From the NCBI GenBank assembly GCA_902789395.1, contig CADANY010000004.1, forward strand, positions 62,001 to 126,000: a stretch of DNA of 64,000 nucleotides. Direction: 5' to 3'. Within the stretch, counting starts at the first letter, position 1. Each line of letters starts with the position of its first letter. Shown here one piece after another: positions 16,135 to 25,156 of the stretch. The position numbers and the translations under genes are program-made. This DNA is from an uncultured Bacteroidia bacterium (GTDB lineage Bacteria > Bacteroidota > Bacteroidia > Bacteroidales > UBA932). The notes under the pieces are model-generated. The model did no database searches and was not told where the DNA came from. It saw nothing but the letters and a program-made list of their open reading frames with translations.

Positions 16135-17177
16135 TAAGTTTCTGTTTGATAATCCGTTTCACGCCATGGAACCAGGCTGCTGCGGAACTGGATCATCCCA
16201 CTGTCCGCCAGGGTGTCCGGATCGGGGGTTCCCCGCCGGGTTATGACAAAGTCGAAGATATGTTCCGTCCCCGATTCCAGCGGTCCCAGCGAAACCGCGT
16301 AGTAGCAGGTCTCACCTTCCAGCTCTCCTTCTATAACAAGCCGCGTCCACCGGTTGGCGAGATCTTCTTCCTCTCCGCTGTTCGGGTAGCAATACAAGGT
16401 CATACCCGGATTTATCACGGCCTCTCCGACAGGATCTTCCAGGCTGCGGCAGATCATCTCCGGAAATTTCAGCCGTCCCATATCGTTTTCCGAAAGCCTG
16501 CCTGCATTGATCCATTCTCCATCCCCCTTCCCTCCGAAAAGGGGCGTCGACGCTTTTGCATAAGTCAGATAGATCCGGACTTTTTTCAGTGCCGCCCCTT
16601 CGTAAGGCCGGCCGTGAAAGTCGCAGCACAGGGAATGGATCCTGATGCAGACGAGAAGAGGCGTAAGTGATACCTCGCATTGCGACTCGCTCCCTGCCCG
16701 GACGACGGTCGTCCCTGTCATAATGGGAGCAGAGGGCCGTTCATCCCCGAATCGGACGCATTGGGCGGACAAATTTCGGAAGGAGAGGATTTCGGTCCAT
16801 GGATAATCCGTCTCCGCCCGGTTGGCGATAAGGGCGATCCGGCGCTCTCCGGTCGTCGATCCGGCATGCAGGAGGACCGCAGGGGATTCAAAGGCGCTGA
16901 AATGCTGGTAAGCATCCAGTTTCTGTGGCTCTTCGGCATAAAAAAAGAACAAATCCATGCCCCCTACGGTTGTTTTTTCAGCTTTCGTTATATATATTTG
17001 CGTTTCCGTTCGTTCCGGAACGGGTTTTTCGGAAGGAGAACACGAGAAGACAAAGGCCGGAACGATTGAAAGCAACCAAACAGAACGTAAGGCGGGAAGT
17101 TCGAGAGAATCATAGTAAGTCAGGCGGTTGGACCGGCCTTTTCTTCTCGTAGTGCAGATATGGAATCTTTCGGACAT
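16131..17177 (-). CDS. Fimbrillin-like lipoprotein (first gene of operon)
   Basis: A 348-residue protein. A long basic N-region (residues 1-28) precedes a hydrophobic stretch and lipobox (VWLLSIVPAFVFSC, Cys near residue 46). The mature part is beta-rich with GGMDLFFFYAEE, GERRIALIANRAE, LTPLLVCIRIHSL and a C-terminal SSLVPWRET, which recalls FimA/Mfa fimbrillins and their associated anchor proteins. Similarity is by pattern only. It heads the operon behind a -7 box at 17197-17204. The unusually long n-region may mean the true start is a downstream non-ATG codon. Confidence 0.58.
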   Translation of the reverse strand: MSERFHICTTRRKGRSNRLTYYDSLELPALRSVWLLSIVPAFVFSCSPSEKPVPERTETQIYITKAEKTTVGGMDLFFFYAEEPQKLDAYQHFSAFESPAVLLHAGSTTGERRIALIANRAETDYPWTEILSFRNLSAQCVRFGDERPSAPIMTGTTVVRAGSESQCEVSLTPLLVCIRIHSLCCDFHGRPYEGAALKKVRIYLTYAKASTPLFGGKGDGEWINAGRLSENDMGRLKFPEMICRSLEDPVGEAVINPGMTLYCYPNSGEEEDLANRWTRLVIEGELEGETCYYAVSLGPLESGTEHIFDFVITRRGTPDPDTLADSGMIQFRSSLVPWRETDYQTETY

Positions 17178-17196
17178 GACAATGCGGTTTTTTCTG

Positions 17197-17204
17197 CAAA
17201 GCTA
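17197..17204 (-). promoter_or_regulatory. -7 promoter box of the fimbrillin/LicD operon
   Basis: The minus strand reads TAGCTTTG (TAnnTTTG) ending 19 bases before the ATG at 17177. No TTTG at the -33 distance is seen, so strength is uncertain. It is the only such box found upstream of the six overlapping genes. Confidence 0.4.
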
Positions 17205-17332
17205 CGCTTGGAAGAAGGTGAAAAAGCGGCCGGGAAGGAATTACGAGGCAGTTTTTTCTGTTTTTTATCCTTATTTTCTGTTTTTGATACGGAAAGAGTT
17301 AGAACCAGTGTGTTTCAATATTTGTTTTTTGT

Positions 17333-17989
17333 ATGAATTTATCCAGATGGCTCCGTTCCCTGTCCAGTCCCAAAGGGGATCTGGTCCCTATTTTTGCCCG
17401 TCAATCGGCGTATTTGGTCCAGTCTTCCACCGCCCTTGAGAAAATGACCGTCAGTACCGATCCGCTCGAATGGCACCGGTATGAGAAGGAGATCAAGTCT
17501 TATGAGGTCCAGGGAGATGCTCTCTTGACAGAATTCCAGGAACAGATCCTGGGGCGGCTGATCGGGACGGTAAACCGGGTGGAACTCCAGAATGTCGCGA
17601 TGTCGATGGATGATTTTCTCGATGTCATCAAGGATGCCTCAAAGGCAGTCCTGATCTATCATCCGAAAAAGATTGACTCGACCCTGCAGGATCTCTCACA
17701 GATAATCAAGGCCGAAGCAGAGGCTGTCCGGACCCTGGTGCCGATGCTTTGGGATATCAAGCATAAGTTCTCCGAAATCCAGCTGCAGTGCGACCGGATT
17801 ACAGAATTGGAGCACTCTGCAGACGAACTGTATGAAGAGTATGTAGGCTATATTTTTACCAATGAGCCGGATCTCCGCGAGATGACGAAGTACAAGAATC
17901 TGGCGGAACTCTTTGAAAAAGCGACGGACTCGGGCAAAAGAATCGCTGACAACGTCCGCCGGATGCTGCTGAAATACAATATGGAATAA
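17333..17989 (+). CDS. DUF47 (PhoU-like) protein
   Basis: A 218-residue, almost wholly helical protein of the DUF47/TIGR00153 family, distant relatives of PhoU. Characteristic acidic metal-binding helices include the segments EIKSYEVQGDALLTEF, RITELEHSADELYEEY and FEKATDSGKRIADNV. Family members usually pair with PiT-type phosphate permeases and are thought to regulate phosphate uptake. Here no permease is adjacent: the next gene is a convergent ROK regulator and the upstream operon is divergent. The start at 17333 gives MNLSRWLRSL, a normal beginning. Confidence 0.85.
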   Translation: MNLSRWLRSLSSPKGDLVPIFARQSAYLVQSSTALEKMTVSTDPLEWHRYEKEIKSYEVQGDALLTEFQEQILGRLIGTVNRVELQNVAMSMDDFLDVIKDASKAVLIYHPKKIDSTLQDLSQIIKAEAEAVRTLVPMLWDIKHKFSEIQLQCDRITELEHSADELYEEYVGYIFTNEPDLREMTKYKNLAELFEKATDSGKRIADNVRRMLLKYNME

Positions 17990-17999
17990 AGGATTCCCG

Positions 18000-19202
18000 T
18001 CAGAGAACTCCCAGAAGTTTGCTCCGGGAGAGCATGCAGGCGCCGATCGGAGCTGCTTCCCGTCCCAGTTTGGAGAATTTGATCGAGGTGTCTTTGCCGA
18101 CGAAATTCTGGGCATATTTCTTGACGGCACTGCGGACCGGCAGCATCAGGTAATCGCCGGCGACAGCCATCTTACCGCCGATGACGACCAGTTCCGGATT
18201 GAAAATATTGATCAGTCCGGCAATGCCGCGTCCGAGCGTATCTCCCACTTCTTCCACGATTTCGATTGCCAGGACATCTTCCTCGTGGATCGCCTTATAG
18301 ATATCGTTGATCGTAATCTTTTCCCCATTCTTGAACCGGGCGGACAGGGAGGAAGCCCTGCCGTTGCGCAATTCTTCGAGCACCATACGGTGCAGGGCGG
18401 AACCCGAAGCCCCCGTTTCCAGGCATCCCCGTTTACCGCAGCGGCAGATTGTATCATTGTTGAGGAGGGGTACGTGGCCGATTTCACCGGAGAAACCGGA
18501 CTTCCCATAGTAAAGCCTACCGTCCATGATGATCCCCATCCCGAGTCCCCAGCTGATATTTACGAACAGCACATTTTTCTCTTTCTTGACGACGCCGGAG
18601 AGGTACTCCCCGTAAGTCATGGCACGGGAATCGTTCTCGACGGTAACCGGCAGATCGAGGTCTTCGGAAAGAATGCTGCTGATCGTCATTCCTTCCGGGA
18701 AGTTGTATGAGAAACTTTCGCCGGTCGTCGGATTGACGCGCCCGGTAATACTGATCCCCATTCCGAGAACCTTCTCCCATTCCAGCCCGTTTACCTCGAA
18801 ATAAGTCTTGACGGAACGGCCGATCTTCCGTACGCTTTCTTCAGAGTGCTCGAAGACGAAGGGATGATTATCCTGGAATGAAACCAGGTTTCCCTTGAAG
18901 TCGGTAACGGCGAGTCCGACATGGGAGTGGCGGATGTCGAGTCCGACGAAGTAGCCGGCGGAGGGGTTCAGACCGTAGATGCTGGGCCGACGGCCACCGG
19001 AGGTGCCGTGCTTGCCCAGGTCGACCATGAATCCGTCGTCCATCAGTTCCGTAATCAGTTTCGTTACGGTAGGGACACTGGCATTCAGTTCTTTGCTCAA
19101 TCCTGCAATGCTATACTCTCCCGAGTTGATGCAAAGGCGCAGGATTGTTTTCTTCATCAGGATATTCTTATTCTCTTTTTGGGCCAGGAAAGTTTCGCGC
19201 AT
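18000..19202 (-). CDS. ROK-family transcriptional repressor (NagC/XylR type)
   Basis: A 400-residue protein. The first ~75 residues form a winged-helix DNA-binding domain (IAGLSKELNASVPTVTKLI). A ROK domain follows with FVGLDIRHSHVGLAV, NISWGLGMGI, GEIGHV and the zinc-binding CRCGKRGCLE cluster. It probably represses sugar-use genes and is released by a sugar or sugar phosphate; the effector is not known. No sugar-use genes are adjacent, so its targets may lie elsewhere. It converges with the DUF47 gene and is divergent from the HAMP-trkH operon across a 191-base AT-rich intergenic region. Confidence 0.88.
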   Translation of the reverse strand: MRETFLAQKENKNILMKKTILRLCINSGEYSIAGLSKELNASVPTVTKLITELMDDGFMVDLGKHGTSGGRRPSIYGLNPSAGYFVGLDIRHSHVGLAVTDFKGNLVSFQDNHPFVFEHSEESVRKIGRSVKTYFEVNGLEWEKVLGMGISITGRVNPTTGESFSYNFPEGMTISSILSEDLDLPVTVENDSRAMTYGEYLSGVVKKEKNVLFVNISWGLGMGIIMDGRLYYGKSGFSGEIGHVPLLNNDTICRCGKRGCLETGASGSALHRMVLEELRNGRASSLSARFKNGEKITINDIYKAIHEEDVLAIEIVEEVGDTLGRGIAGLINIFNPELVVIGGKMAVAGDYLMLPVRSAVKKYAQNFVGKDTSIKFSKLGREAAPIGACMLSRSKLLGVL

Positions 19203-19361
19203 GGGTGGGCTGTTTTATTTAGTGTTCGCGAATTTACAAACAATTATATTAAATATCAAACTGTTTTCAAAGAAAATTAAAAAATTATTTCCTGATTTGC
19301 TAATTTGTCATAATCTTTCTCACGCGGTCGGAACAGAAATAGACATTCAGTGAAAAATATT

Positions 19362-19369
19362 TATATTTG
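19362..19369 (+). promoter_or_regulatory. -7 promoter box of the HAMP-trkH operon
   Basis: TATATTTG matches TAnnTTTG and ends 24 bases before the ATG at 19394. The rest of the 19203-19393 intergenic region is AT-rich, and no other structured element was recognised in it. Confidence 0.45.
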
Positions 19370-19393
19370 TAAAATGTTATAGAAGATAACGGA

Positions 19394-20227
19394 ATGTTTA
19401 CAAGAATAAGAAACCGGCTGGGTGGCATCCACCTCTCGCTCAAGATGAAGCTGAGCCTCGGTCTCAGTGCGATCGCCGTCGTGCTGCTGATATCGAGTAT
19501 CATCTCGATTCTTGAGTACCGGAAGATGAGCAATTATGTCTCCGAACTGATTGCTGACAATATCAATAGCATCAATGTTGCGCAGAAGCTTGCCAATGTG
19601 GTAGACTCCTATAATCTGGATATTCTGACGGTGATCGGGGATGAGTCGGTTTCCAGCCTGCCCGATTTCGACCAGAAAAGATTTGTCGCCTCCTGCGACT
19701 CTCTCAAGAGCGTCATGACGGAAAAACGGCTGACCCCGCTCGCCGACTCCGTACTGTATTCCTATTCTGCCTATATGCTGACGTCGTTGGAACTGAACGA
19801 AGTCCTGCTGTCCGATTTTATCGATTCGCGGACTTGGTATTTCGAACGGCTCCAGCCGGTATTCGGCCGCCTGAGCGCAGATATTGACAAGCTGAGCCTC
19901 GCGATCTATAATGATTTGAAGAAGAATTCGGCCACTTTCGAACGTGGTTTCTACCGGAGCATCATTCCCGGGATGGTTGCGGTCCTCGTGGGGATCCTGC
20001 TGGTTTTCCTGCTCCTCTTTTTCATTATGGTCTACTATGTAAAGCCTCTTTACAAGATGCTTGACGGGATAGACAATTATCTGTCTTATAACCGGAAGTA
20101 CAATTATACCTTTGACGGCGACGACCAGCTTTCCGAATTGAATGCCGGAATTTCCGAGCTGATTGACGAAAACAGGCAGCTACGGCGCCGGATTAAAGAT
20201 CTGAAAAACGCTCAGGATGAATCTTAA
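19394..20227 (+). CDS. Two-TM membrane protein with HAMP-like domain
   Basis: A 277-residue inner-membrane protein. TM1 lies near residues 19-42 (LGLSAIAVVLLISSIISIL) and TM2 near residues 195-218 (VAVLVGILLVFLLLFFIMVYY). Between them is a helical extracytoplasmic region of about 150 residues like a four-helix-bundle sensor. After TM2 is a HAMP-like segment (VKPLYKMLDGIDNYL) and a C-terminal coiled coil, with no kinase or methyl-accepting domain. It overlaps trkH by 11 bases, so a role as regulator or partner of potassium uptake is possible but inferred. Confidence 0.7.
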   Translation: MFTRIRNRLGGIHLSLKMKLSLGLSAIAVVLLISSIISILEYRKMSNYVSELIADNINSINVAQKLANVVDSYNLDILTVIGDESVSSLPDFDQKRFVASCDSLKSVMTEKRLTPLADSVLYSYSAYMLTSLELNEVLLSDFIDSRTWYFERLQPVFGRLSADIDKLSLAIYNDLKKNSATFERGFYRSIIPGMVAVLVGILLVFLLLFFIMVYYVKPLYKMLDGIDNYLSYNRKYNYTFDGDDQLSELNAGISELIDENRQLRRRIKDLKNAQDES

Positions 20228-21671
20228 GGTTATTTCGCGGAATGTCGGCTTGGCCCTTCTGGTCAGTGCCCTGTTCATGCTGCTGTCCGTCTTCGTTTCG
20301 GTAGCGCATGGCAATGACAGTGCCCTGGCCGCCCTGCTGATCAGTTTTTCGATAACCTTTACCGTCGGTATCTTCCCCTTTATCTTCGTCCGTAAGGCCC
20401 CGGCGATCTCCCTGAAAGACGGGTATATGATCATTTTCCTGTCATGGACCCTGTCTTTTATTTTCGGAATGCTTCCCTATGCCCTTTGGGGCGGCCCGTT
20501 TACGGTCGCGAACGCCTGGTTCGAGAGCGTGTCCGGTTTTACGACGACCGGGGCGACCATTCTGGAAGATGTGGAGGCCCTGCCCCCCAGTCTGCTTTTC
20601 TGGCGTTCTTCAACCCACTTTATCGGCGGTCTGGGAGTCGTGGTTTTCCTTCTTCTGATCATCCCTTCTTCCAGTCCGGTCAAGTTCCGTCTGACGAGCA
20701 TGGAACTTTCCTCCCTGACCAAAGATGGTTACAAAACCCGCTCGAACAAGATTATCTTTATCTTCACGTCGGTCTATCTGGGCATCTTCGTGGCTTCTTT
20801 CCTCTGTTATCTGATCGCCGGAATGAGCCCCTTCGATGCCGTCAATCATGCGTTCAGCGTCAGTGCAACGGGAGGCTTCAGTACGAAGAACCTGTCTATC
20901 GGAGCTTTCAATTCCGTGGCCGTCGACTTGATCACGATAGTCTTCATGTTCCTTTCTTCGATCCATTTCGGCCTGATCTATATCGTCATCGTACAGCATA
21001 CTTTGAAACCGCTCCGCAATCCGGTCCTGGTTTTCTATGTCGTGACCTTGGTCCTCATCTCGATCGCTTCCGGCATATCCCTGAAACTGCAGAGTCCGGA
21101 CTTGTCGGTCGGAACGGCTTTCCTGCAGAGTACCTTCCATGTCGTCAGTTATGCGTCGACGACCGGTTTCGCTATCGGAGATAATTCGACCTGGCCGATG
21201 CTGCCCAGTTTCCTTCTGCTGGTCGTCAGTATGTTCTGCGGCTGTGCCGGGTCGACGACCGGCGGTCTCAAGATCGACCGGGCCGTTGTGCTGGGCAAGG
21301 CGACGGAACGGAATGTCCGGAAGATCCTCTCGCCGTCATCTGTCTCTGAAATCCGTTTCGGCGACCAGATCCTGCGCGAAGAGGATGTCTATCCGCACAT
21401 ACTCTATATCGCCCTTTATTTCCTCGTCATGGGACTATCCGTCATTGTCTGCCTGATGACCGGGGACCCCAATGGTCATGCCTTCACGGGGACCATTTCT
21501 TCCCTGGGTACGGTCGGCCCTTCCCTCGGGACCATCGGATCCCTGGGGAATTATAACGCGGAACCGGTCTCCATGAAATTGATTTTTACCCTGGACATGT
21601 TCCTCGGCCGTGTCGAAATCTTCCCGGTTTTCGCCGTGATCAGCATGATGTTCCACCGGAGCCGGAAATAA
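20217..21671 (+). CDS. trkH: TrkH-family potassium uptake protein
   Basis: A 484-residue integral membrane protein of the Trk/Ktr/HKT superfamily. It has the repeated pore-loop elements SVSGFTTTGATIL, SVSATGGFSTKN, STTGFAIGD and SLGTVGPSLGTIG, each with a selectivity-filter glycine. It forms the K+-translocating dimer in the inner membrane. The usual partner TrkA (a cytoplasmic NAD-binding gating protein) is not in this window. It is expressed with the HAMP protein upstream, and the helicase gene starts two bases after its stop. Confidence 0.92.
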   Translation: MNLKVISRNVGLALLVSALFMLLSVFVSVAHGNDSALAALLISFSITFTVGIFPFIFVRKAPAISLKDGYMIIFLSWTLSFIFGMLPYALWGGPFTVANAWFESVSGFTTTGATILEDVEALPPSLLFWRSSTHFIGGLGVVVFLLLIIPSSSPVKFRLTSMELSSLTKDGYKTRSNKIIFIFTSVYLGIFVASFLCYLIAGMSPFDAVNHAFSVSATGGFSTKNLSIGAFNSVAVDLITIVFMFLSSIHFGLIYIVIVQHTLKPLRNPVLVFYVVTLVLISIASGISLKLQSPDLSVGTAFLQSTFHVVSYASTTGFAIGDNSTWPMLPSFLLLVVSMFCGCAGSTTGGLKIDRAVVLGKATERNVRKILSPSSVSEIRFGDQILREEDVYPHILYIALYFLVMGLSVIVCLMTGDPNGHAFTGTISSLGTVGPSLGTIGSLGNYNAEPVSMKLIFTLDMFLGRVEIFPVFAVISMMFHRSRK

Positions 21672-21672
21672 T

Positions 21673-23115
21673 ATGGACCGAGCCGAATTCCTATACGGTT
21701 CCTTCCTGAAGAACCTTTCCCATGAAGCAACTTCCTGCCAGGACCGCCTGTTCCGGGAGACGGCCGCGTTCCTTACCGGGGACGACGCCGATATCCTGAT
21801 CGTGAACGGGTATGCGGGAACAGGAAAGACGACGGCTGTTTCGGCTGTGATCCGTACGATGCGCTCCCTCCAGACCCCTTGCGTCCTTCTGGCGCCGACC
21901 GGCCGTTCCGCCAAGGTCCTTTCCTCTTATACGGGCCTTCCCGCCTTTACGGTCCATAAGCATATCTATCGGCAGAAATCCCATGGGGATGACGGTTTCG
22001 GACAATTCGGACTGGGCTTCAATAAGGCGAAGAATACGTTGTTTATCGTAGATGAGGTCTCCCTGCTCACGATTGAAGACCGGTCGCAGGGCGCCATCTT
22101 CGGAAATGGCAACGTGCTGGGGGATCTGATCCAGTTCGTCCGGTCCGGCGCGGAATGCCGGCTGATCCTGATCGGAGATTCCGCCCAGCTCCCACCCATC
22201 GGACTGGATGCCTCTCCGGCACTGTCACAGGAATACATGGACGGAGAATTCGGGGGCGTCCGGTATACGACCCTGACGACGGTTGTCCGCCAGCAGAAAG
22301 AAAGTGGGATCCTGCGCAATGCGACCCGGCTCAGGTCCATCCTGGAGGATCCGCTCTTCGAAGATATGGCCCTGGAGGATCTGGGGCTCTGTGTGGAGGG
22401 GTTCGACGATGTCTGCCGGATCGGGGGAGGAGAACTTCTCGAAGCTCTTTCCGATGCCTATTCCCGGTATGGAGAGGACGAAACGATCGTGCTTTGCCGC
22501 TCGAACAAACGCGCCATCCGCTATAATGCGGGCATCCGTGCCCAGGTCCAGTACAAGGAAGACCGGCTCGTACGGGGAGACAAACTGATGATCGTCAAGA
22601 ACTGCTATCACTTTGTCGATGACGTCGAGGGTCTGGATTATATCGCGAATGGAGATATTGCAAAGCTTCTTAGAATCAGTCATTTCGAGGAACGGTACGG
22701 TCTGAATTTCGCCGATGCCCGGCTCTCGCTTCCGGATTACGGAGACCAGGAAATGACGGCCAAGGTCCTTCTGGATACCTTGGAGTCCGAAAGCCCGTCC
22801 CTTACCTATGAGCTCGCCCACCAGCTCTATCAGGGGGTCGATGCGGATTATTCCCATATTTCCTCGAAAAAGAAGCGGTATGAGGCGGTTCGGGAGGATC
22901 CGTATTTCAATGCGCTCCAGCTGAAATATGCCAATGCCATCACCTGTCATAAATCGCAGGGTGGACAGTGGAAATGTGTATTCATCGACAATGCTTTCTG
23001 GCAGGATTTCCTGGTTGCCGATGATTTGAAATGGTTATATACGGCGTTGACCCGCGCTGTTGAAAAAGTATATCTGGTCAATTTCAAAGATGCCTTATTC
23101 AAAACCGATGCGTAA
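21673..23115 (+). CDS. RecD-like/UvrD_C_2 superfamily 1 DNA helicase
   Basis: A 480-residue SF1 ATPase. Walker A is GYAGTGKTTAVS near residue 46, a Walker B-like segment reads FIVDEVSLL, motif III is LIGDSAQLPPIG, and the UvrD_C_2 motif is ITCHKSQGGQWKCVF followed by WLYTALTRAVEKVYLVN. It is close to exodeoxyribonuclease V alpha (RecD) and to stand-alone RecD-like helicases common in Bacteroidetes, and probably acts in replication-repair. It starts two bases after trkH and overlaps the next gene by eight bases, so it is in the same transcription unit although unrelated in function. Confidence 0.9.
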   Translation: MDRAEFLYGSFLKNLSHEATSCQDRLFRETAAFLTGDDADILIVNGYAGTGKTTAVSAVIRTMRSLQTPCVLLAPTGRSAKVLSSYTGLPAFTVHKHIYRQKSHGDDGFGQFGLGFNKAKNTLFIVDEVSLLTIEDRSQGAIFGNGNVLGDLIQFVRSGAECRLILIGDSAQLPPIGLDASPALSQEYMDGEFGGVRYTTLTTVVRQQKESGILRNATRLRSILEDPLFEDMALEDLGLCVEGFDDVCRIGGGELLEALSDAYSRYGEDETIVLCRSNKRAIRYNAGIRAQVQYKEDRLVRGDKLMIVKNCYHFVDDVEGLDYIANGDIAKLLRISHFEERYGLNFADARLSLPDYGDQEMTAKVLLDTLESESPSLTYELAHQLYQGVDADYSHISSKKKRYEAVREDPYFNALQLKYANAITCHKSQGGQWKCVFIDNAFWQDFLVADDLKWLYTALTRAVEKVYLVNFKDALFKTDA

Positions 23116-25156
23116 GAAACTTATCCTGCTGCTCGGCAGCTTTTATCTGTTCTGCACCGCTCTTCCGGCGCAGGAGATGTCCTTTTTCCCGCTCCGTTTC
23201 CAGTGGACGGGTGACCATGAACTCTATCTCTCAGACGGACGTCAGGCTGCCCGCCTGACCGCTGCTCCGGGACGTTGGAAGGTCAGCCCGGGCGAATTGA
23301 TGAAACCGCGCTACGCGTCATTCCCGATTCAGCCGGAAGGGGCTGTCAACCTGACGTATTCGCCGGATTCGACCCGCCTGGCCTATACGCGGGATAACGA
23401 TCTGTATGTGGTCGATATCGCTTCCGGAAAGGAAGCACGGCTGACAACGGACGGTTCTCCGGTGATTCTGAACGGCTATGCTTCCTGGGTCTATTATGAA
23501 GAGATCTTCGGGCGGGCTTCCCGGTATAAAGCGTTCTGGTGGAGTCCGGACAGCCGCTGCCTTGCCTATTATCGCTTCGACGATTCGGAAGTTCCGATGT
23601 TCCCGATCTATTCTCCCTTCGGCCAGGACGGCACCCTTCGGGAGACGCATTATCCGAAAGCCGGGGAGCGGAACCCGGAAGTCCGGATTGGTTTTGTCCA
23701 TGTCGATGAGATCCTTTCAGGAGGTCCTGCCCGGACGGTCTGGGCCGATTTCGATCCCTCCGAGGACCAGTATTTCGGAACGCCGTTCTGGAGCGACGAC
23801 TCCCGCAGTCTCTATGTCCCCCGGGAGCCCAGAATCCAGAATACGCTGGATCTGTATGCGGTATCCTCCGAGGACGGAACCAAGCGCTCCATCTACCATG
23901 AGTCCTATCCGACCTGGCTGGACTGGATCGAGGGCATGTTGTTCGGAAAAGACGGTCTCTATATGGTCCGCAGCTTCGAGACCGGCTGGGAGCAGATCTA
24001 TTTCCTCTCTTATGACGGGAAGACCCTCCGGCGTCTTACCGACGGACCGAACTGGAAGTCTACGCTGATCGGCCTCGGACCGGACGGGTCGGTCTATTTT
24101 ACCGCCCAGCGCGATTCCCGCGTCCGGAAGGCTTTCTACAAAGTTGACCGCACCGGTACGGTTACTGCGTTGACGGATCCGTCCCTGAATGTCGGTTCCG
24201 TTGCCCTCTCTCCCGATACAAAGTTCTTTGCGGCTTCTCTTTCTGCCCTGGATACCCCGACCCAGGTCTGGGTCTTCCAGACTGATAAAGCCGTGCGGGC
24301 CCGCAGCGAGAATCGTTTTGCGAAATATGGTTTCAAGTGTGCGCAGCTGGAAGCGGAATCCGAGATGATTCCCCAGCTCGTAACGATCGTTTCGGACGGG
24401 CTTGAACTGCCGGCGACCATCACTTATCCCTCCGGGTTCGATCCGTCCCGGAAATATCCGGTCCATGTCGACCTGTACGGGGGGCCGGATACCCCTCTGG
24501 TCTCCGATACCTGGGCACCGCGTTATGGACGGGACCGCTGGTTCTATGAGAACGGGATTATCCAGGTCGTTGCAGACTGCCGGGCGGCCGGCCACAACGG
24601 AAGGGAAGGGCTGGACCAGATCTACAAACACCTGAACGATCTGGAAGTCAAAGACTTCATTGCATGGGCCGACTATCTGAAATCCCTCCCGTATGTCAAG
24701 GGCGATAAAATCGGTGTTGAGGGCTTTTCTTTCGGAGGAACGATGACGACCATGCTTCTCTGTACGGCCCCGGACTCCTATCACTACGGCATCGCCGGCG
24801 GAGGCGTCTATGACTGGGCTCTTTACGATACGCATTATACCGAGCGCTTCATGTCGACTCCGCAGGACAATCCCGAGGGTTATGCCGCCTCAAAAGTCCT
24901 GTCCCATGCGGACCGATACCCTGTCCAGGCCGGATCGGCCGATGGGAGCGTGATGCTCAAGATTACCCATGGAACCGGTGATGACAACGTGCATTTCCAG
25001 AACACGCTCCAACTGATCGACGTGCTGCACAAGGGAGGGAAAGATTTCGATTTCATGATCTATCCGGACGGCATGCATGGATACCGCGGATATCAGGGGG
25101 CACATTTCCGTGCGGAAAACCAGGCCTTCTGGAAAAAATTCCTGCTGGAGGACTAA
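23108..25156 (+). CDS. Secreted S9 dipeptidyl peptidase IV-like protease
   Basis: A 682-residue protein with signal peptide MRKKLILLLGSFYLFCTALPAQ, an N-terminal DPP4 beta-propeller (WSPDSRCLAYYRFDDSEVP carries the typical family signature) and a C-terminal alpha/beta-hydrolase. The nucleophile motif is GFSFGG rather than the common GWSYGG. The TERFM segment and the late GMHGYRG, with the catalytic His, fit the family. It should release Xaa-Pro or similar dipeptides in the periplasm. The start at 23108 is chosen because it begins the signal peptide and overlaps the helicase stop by eight bases; the ATG at 23060 would add 16 unrelated residues. Confidence 0.92.
   Translation: MRKKLILLLGSFYLFCTALPAQEMSFFPLRFQWTGDHELYLSDGRQAARLTAAPGRWKVSPGELMKPRYASFPIQPEGAVNLTYSPDSTRLAYTRDNDLYVVDIASGKEARLTTDGSPVILNGYASWVYYEEIFGRASRYKAFWWSPDSRCLAYYRFDDSEVPMFPIYSPFGQDGTLRETHYPKAGERNPEVRIGFVHVDEILSGGPARTVWADFDPSEDQYFGTPFWSDDSRSLYVPREPRIQNTLDLYAVSSEDGTKRSIYHESYPTWLDWIEGMLFGKDGLYMVRSFETGWEQIYFLSYDGKTLRRLTDGPNWKSTLIGLGPDGSVYFTAQRDSRVRKAFYKVDRTGTVTALTDPSLNVGSVALSPDTKFFAASLSALDTPTQVWVFQTDKAVRARSENRFAKYGFKCAQLEAESEMIPQLVTIVSDGLELPATITYPSGFDPSRKYPVHVDLYGGPDTPLVSDTWAPRYGRDRWFYENGIIQVVADCRAAGHNGREGLDQIYKHLNDLEVKDFIAWADYLKSLPYVKGDKIGVEGFSFGGTMTTMLLCTAPDSYHYGIAGGGVYDWALYDTHYTERFMSTPQDNPEGYAASKVLSHADRYPVQAGSADGSVMLKITHGTGDDNVHFQNTLQLIDVLHKGGKDFDFMIYPDGMHGYRGYQGAHFRAENQAFWKKFLLED

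Noticed and set aside
16131-17177. A direct assignment of the first lipoprotein as the FimA/Mfa1 major pilus subunit
   Set aside because: Similarity is only by beta pattern and a C-terminal block; no cleavage-site or donor-strand evidence was visible, so it is called fimbrillin-like only.
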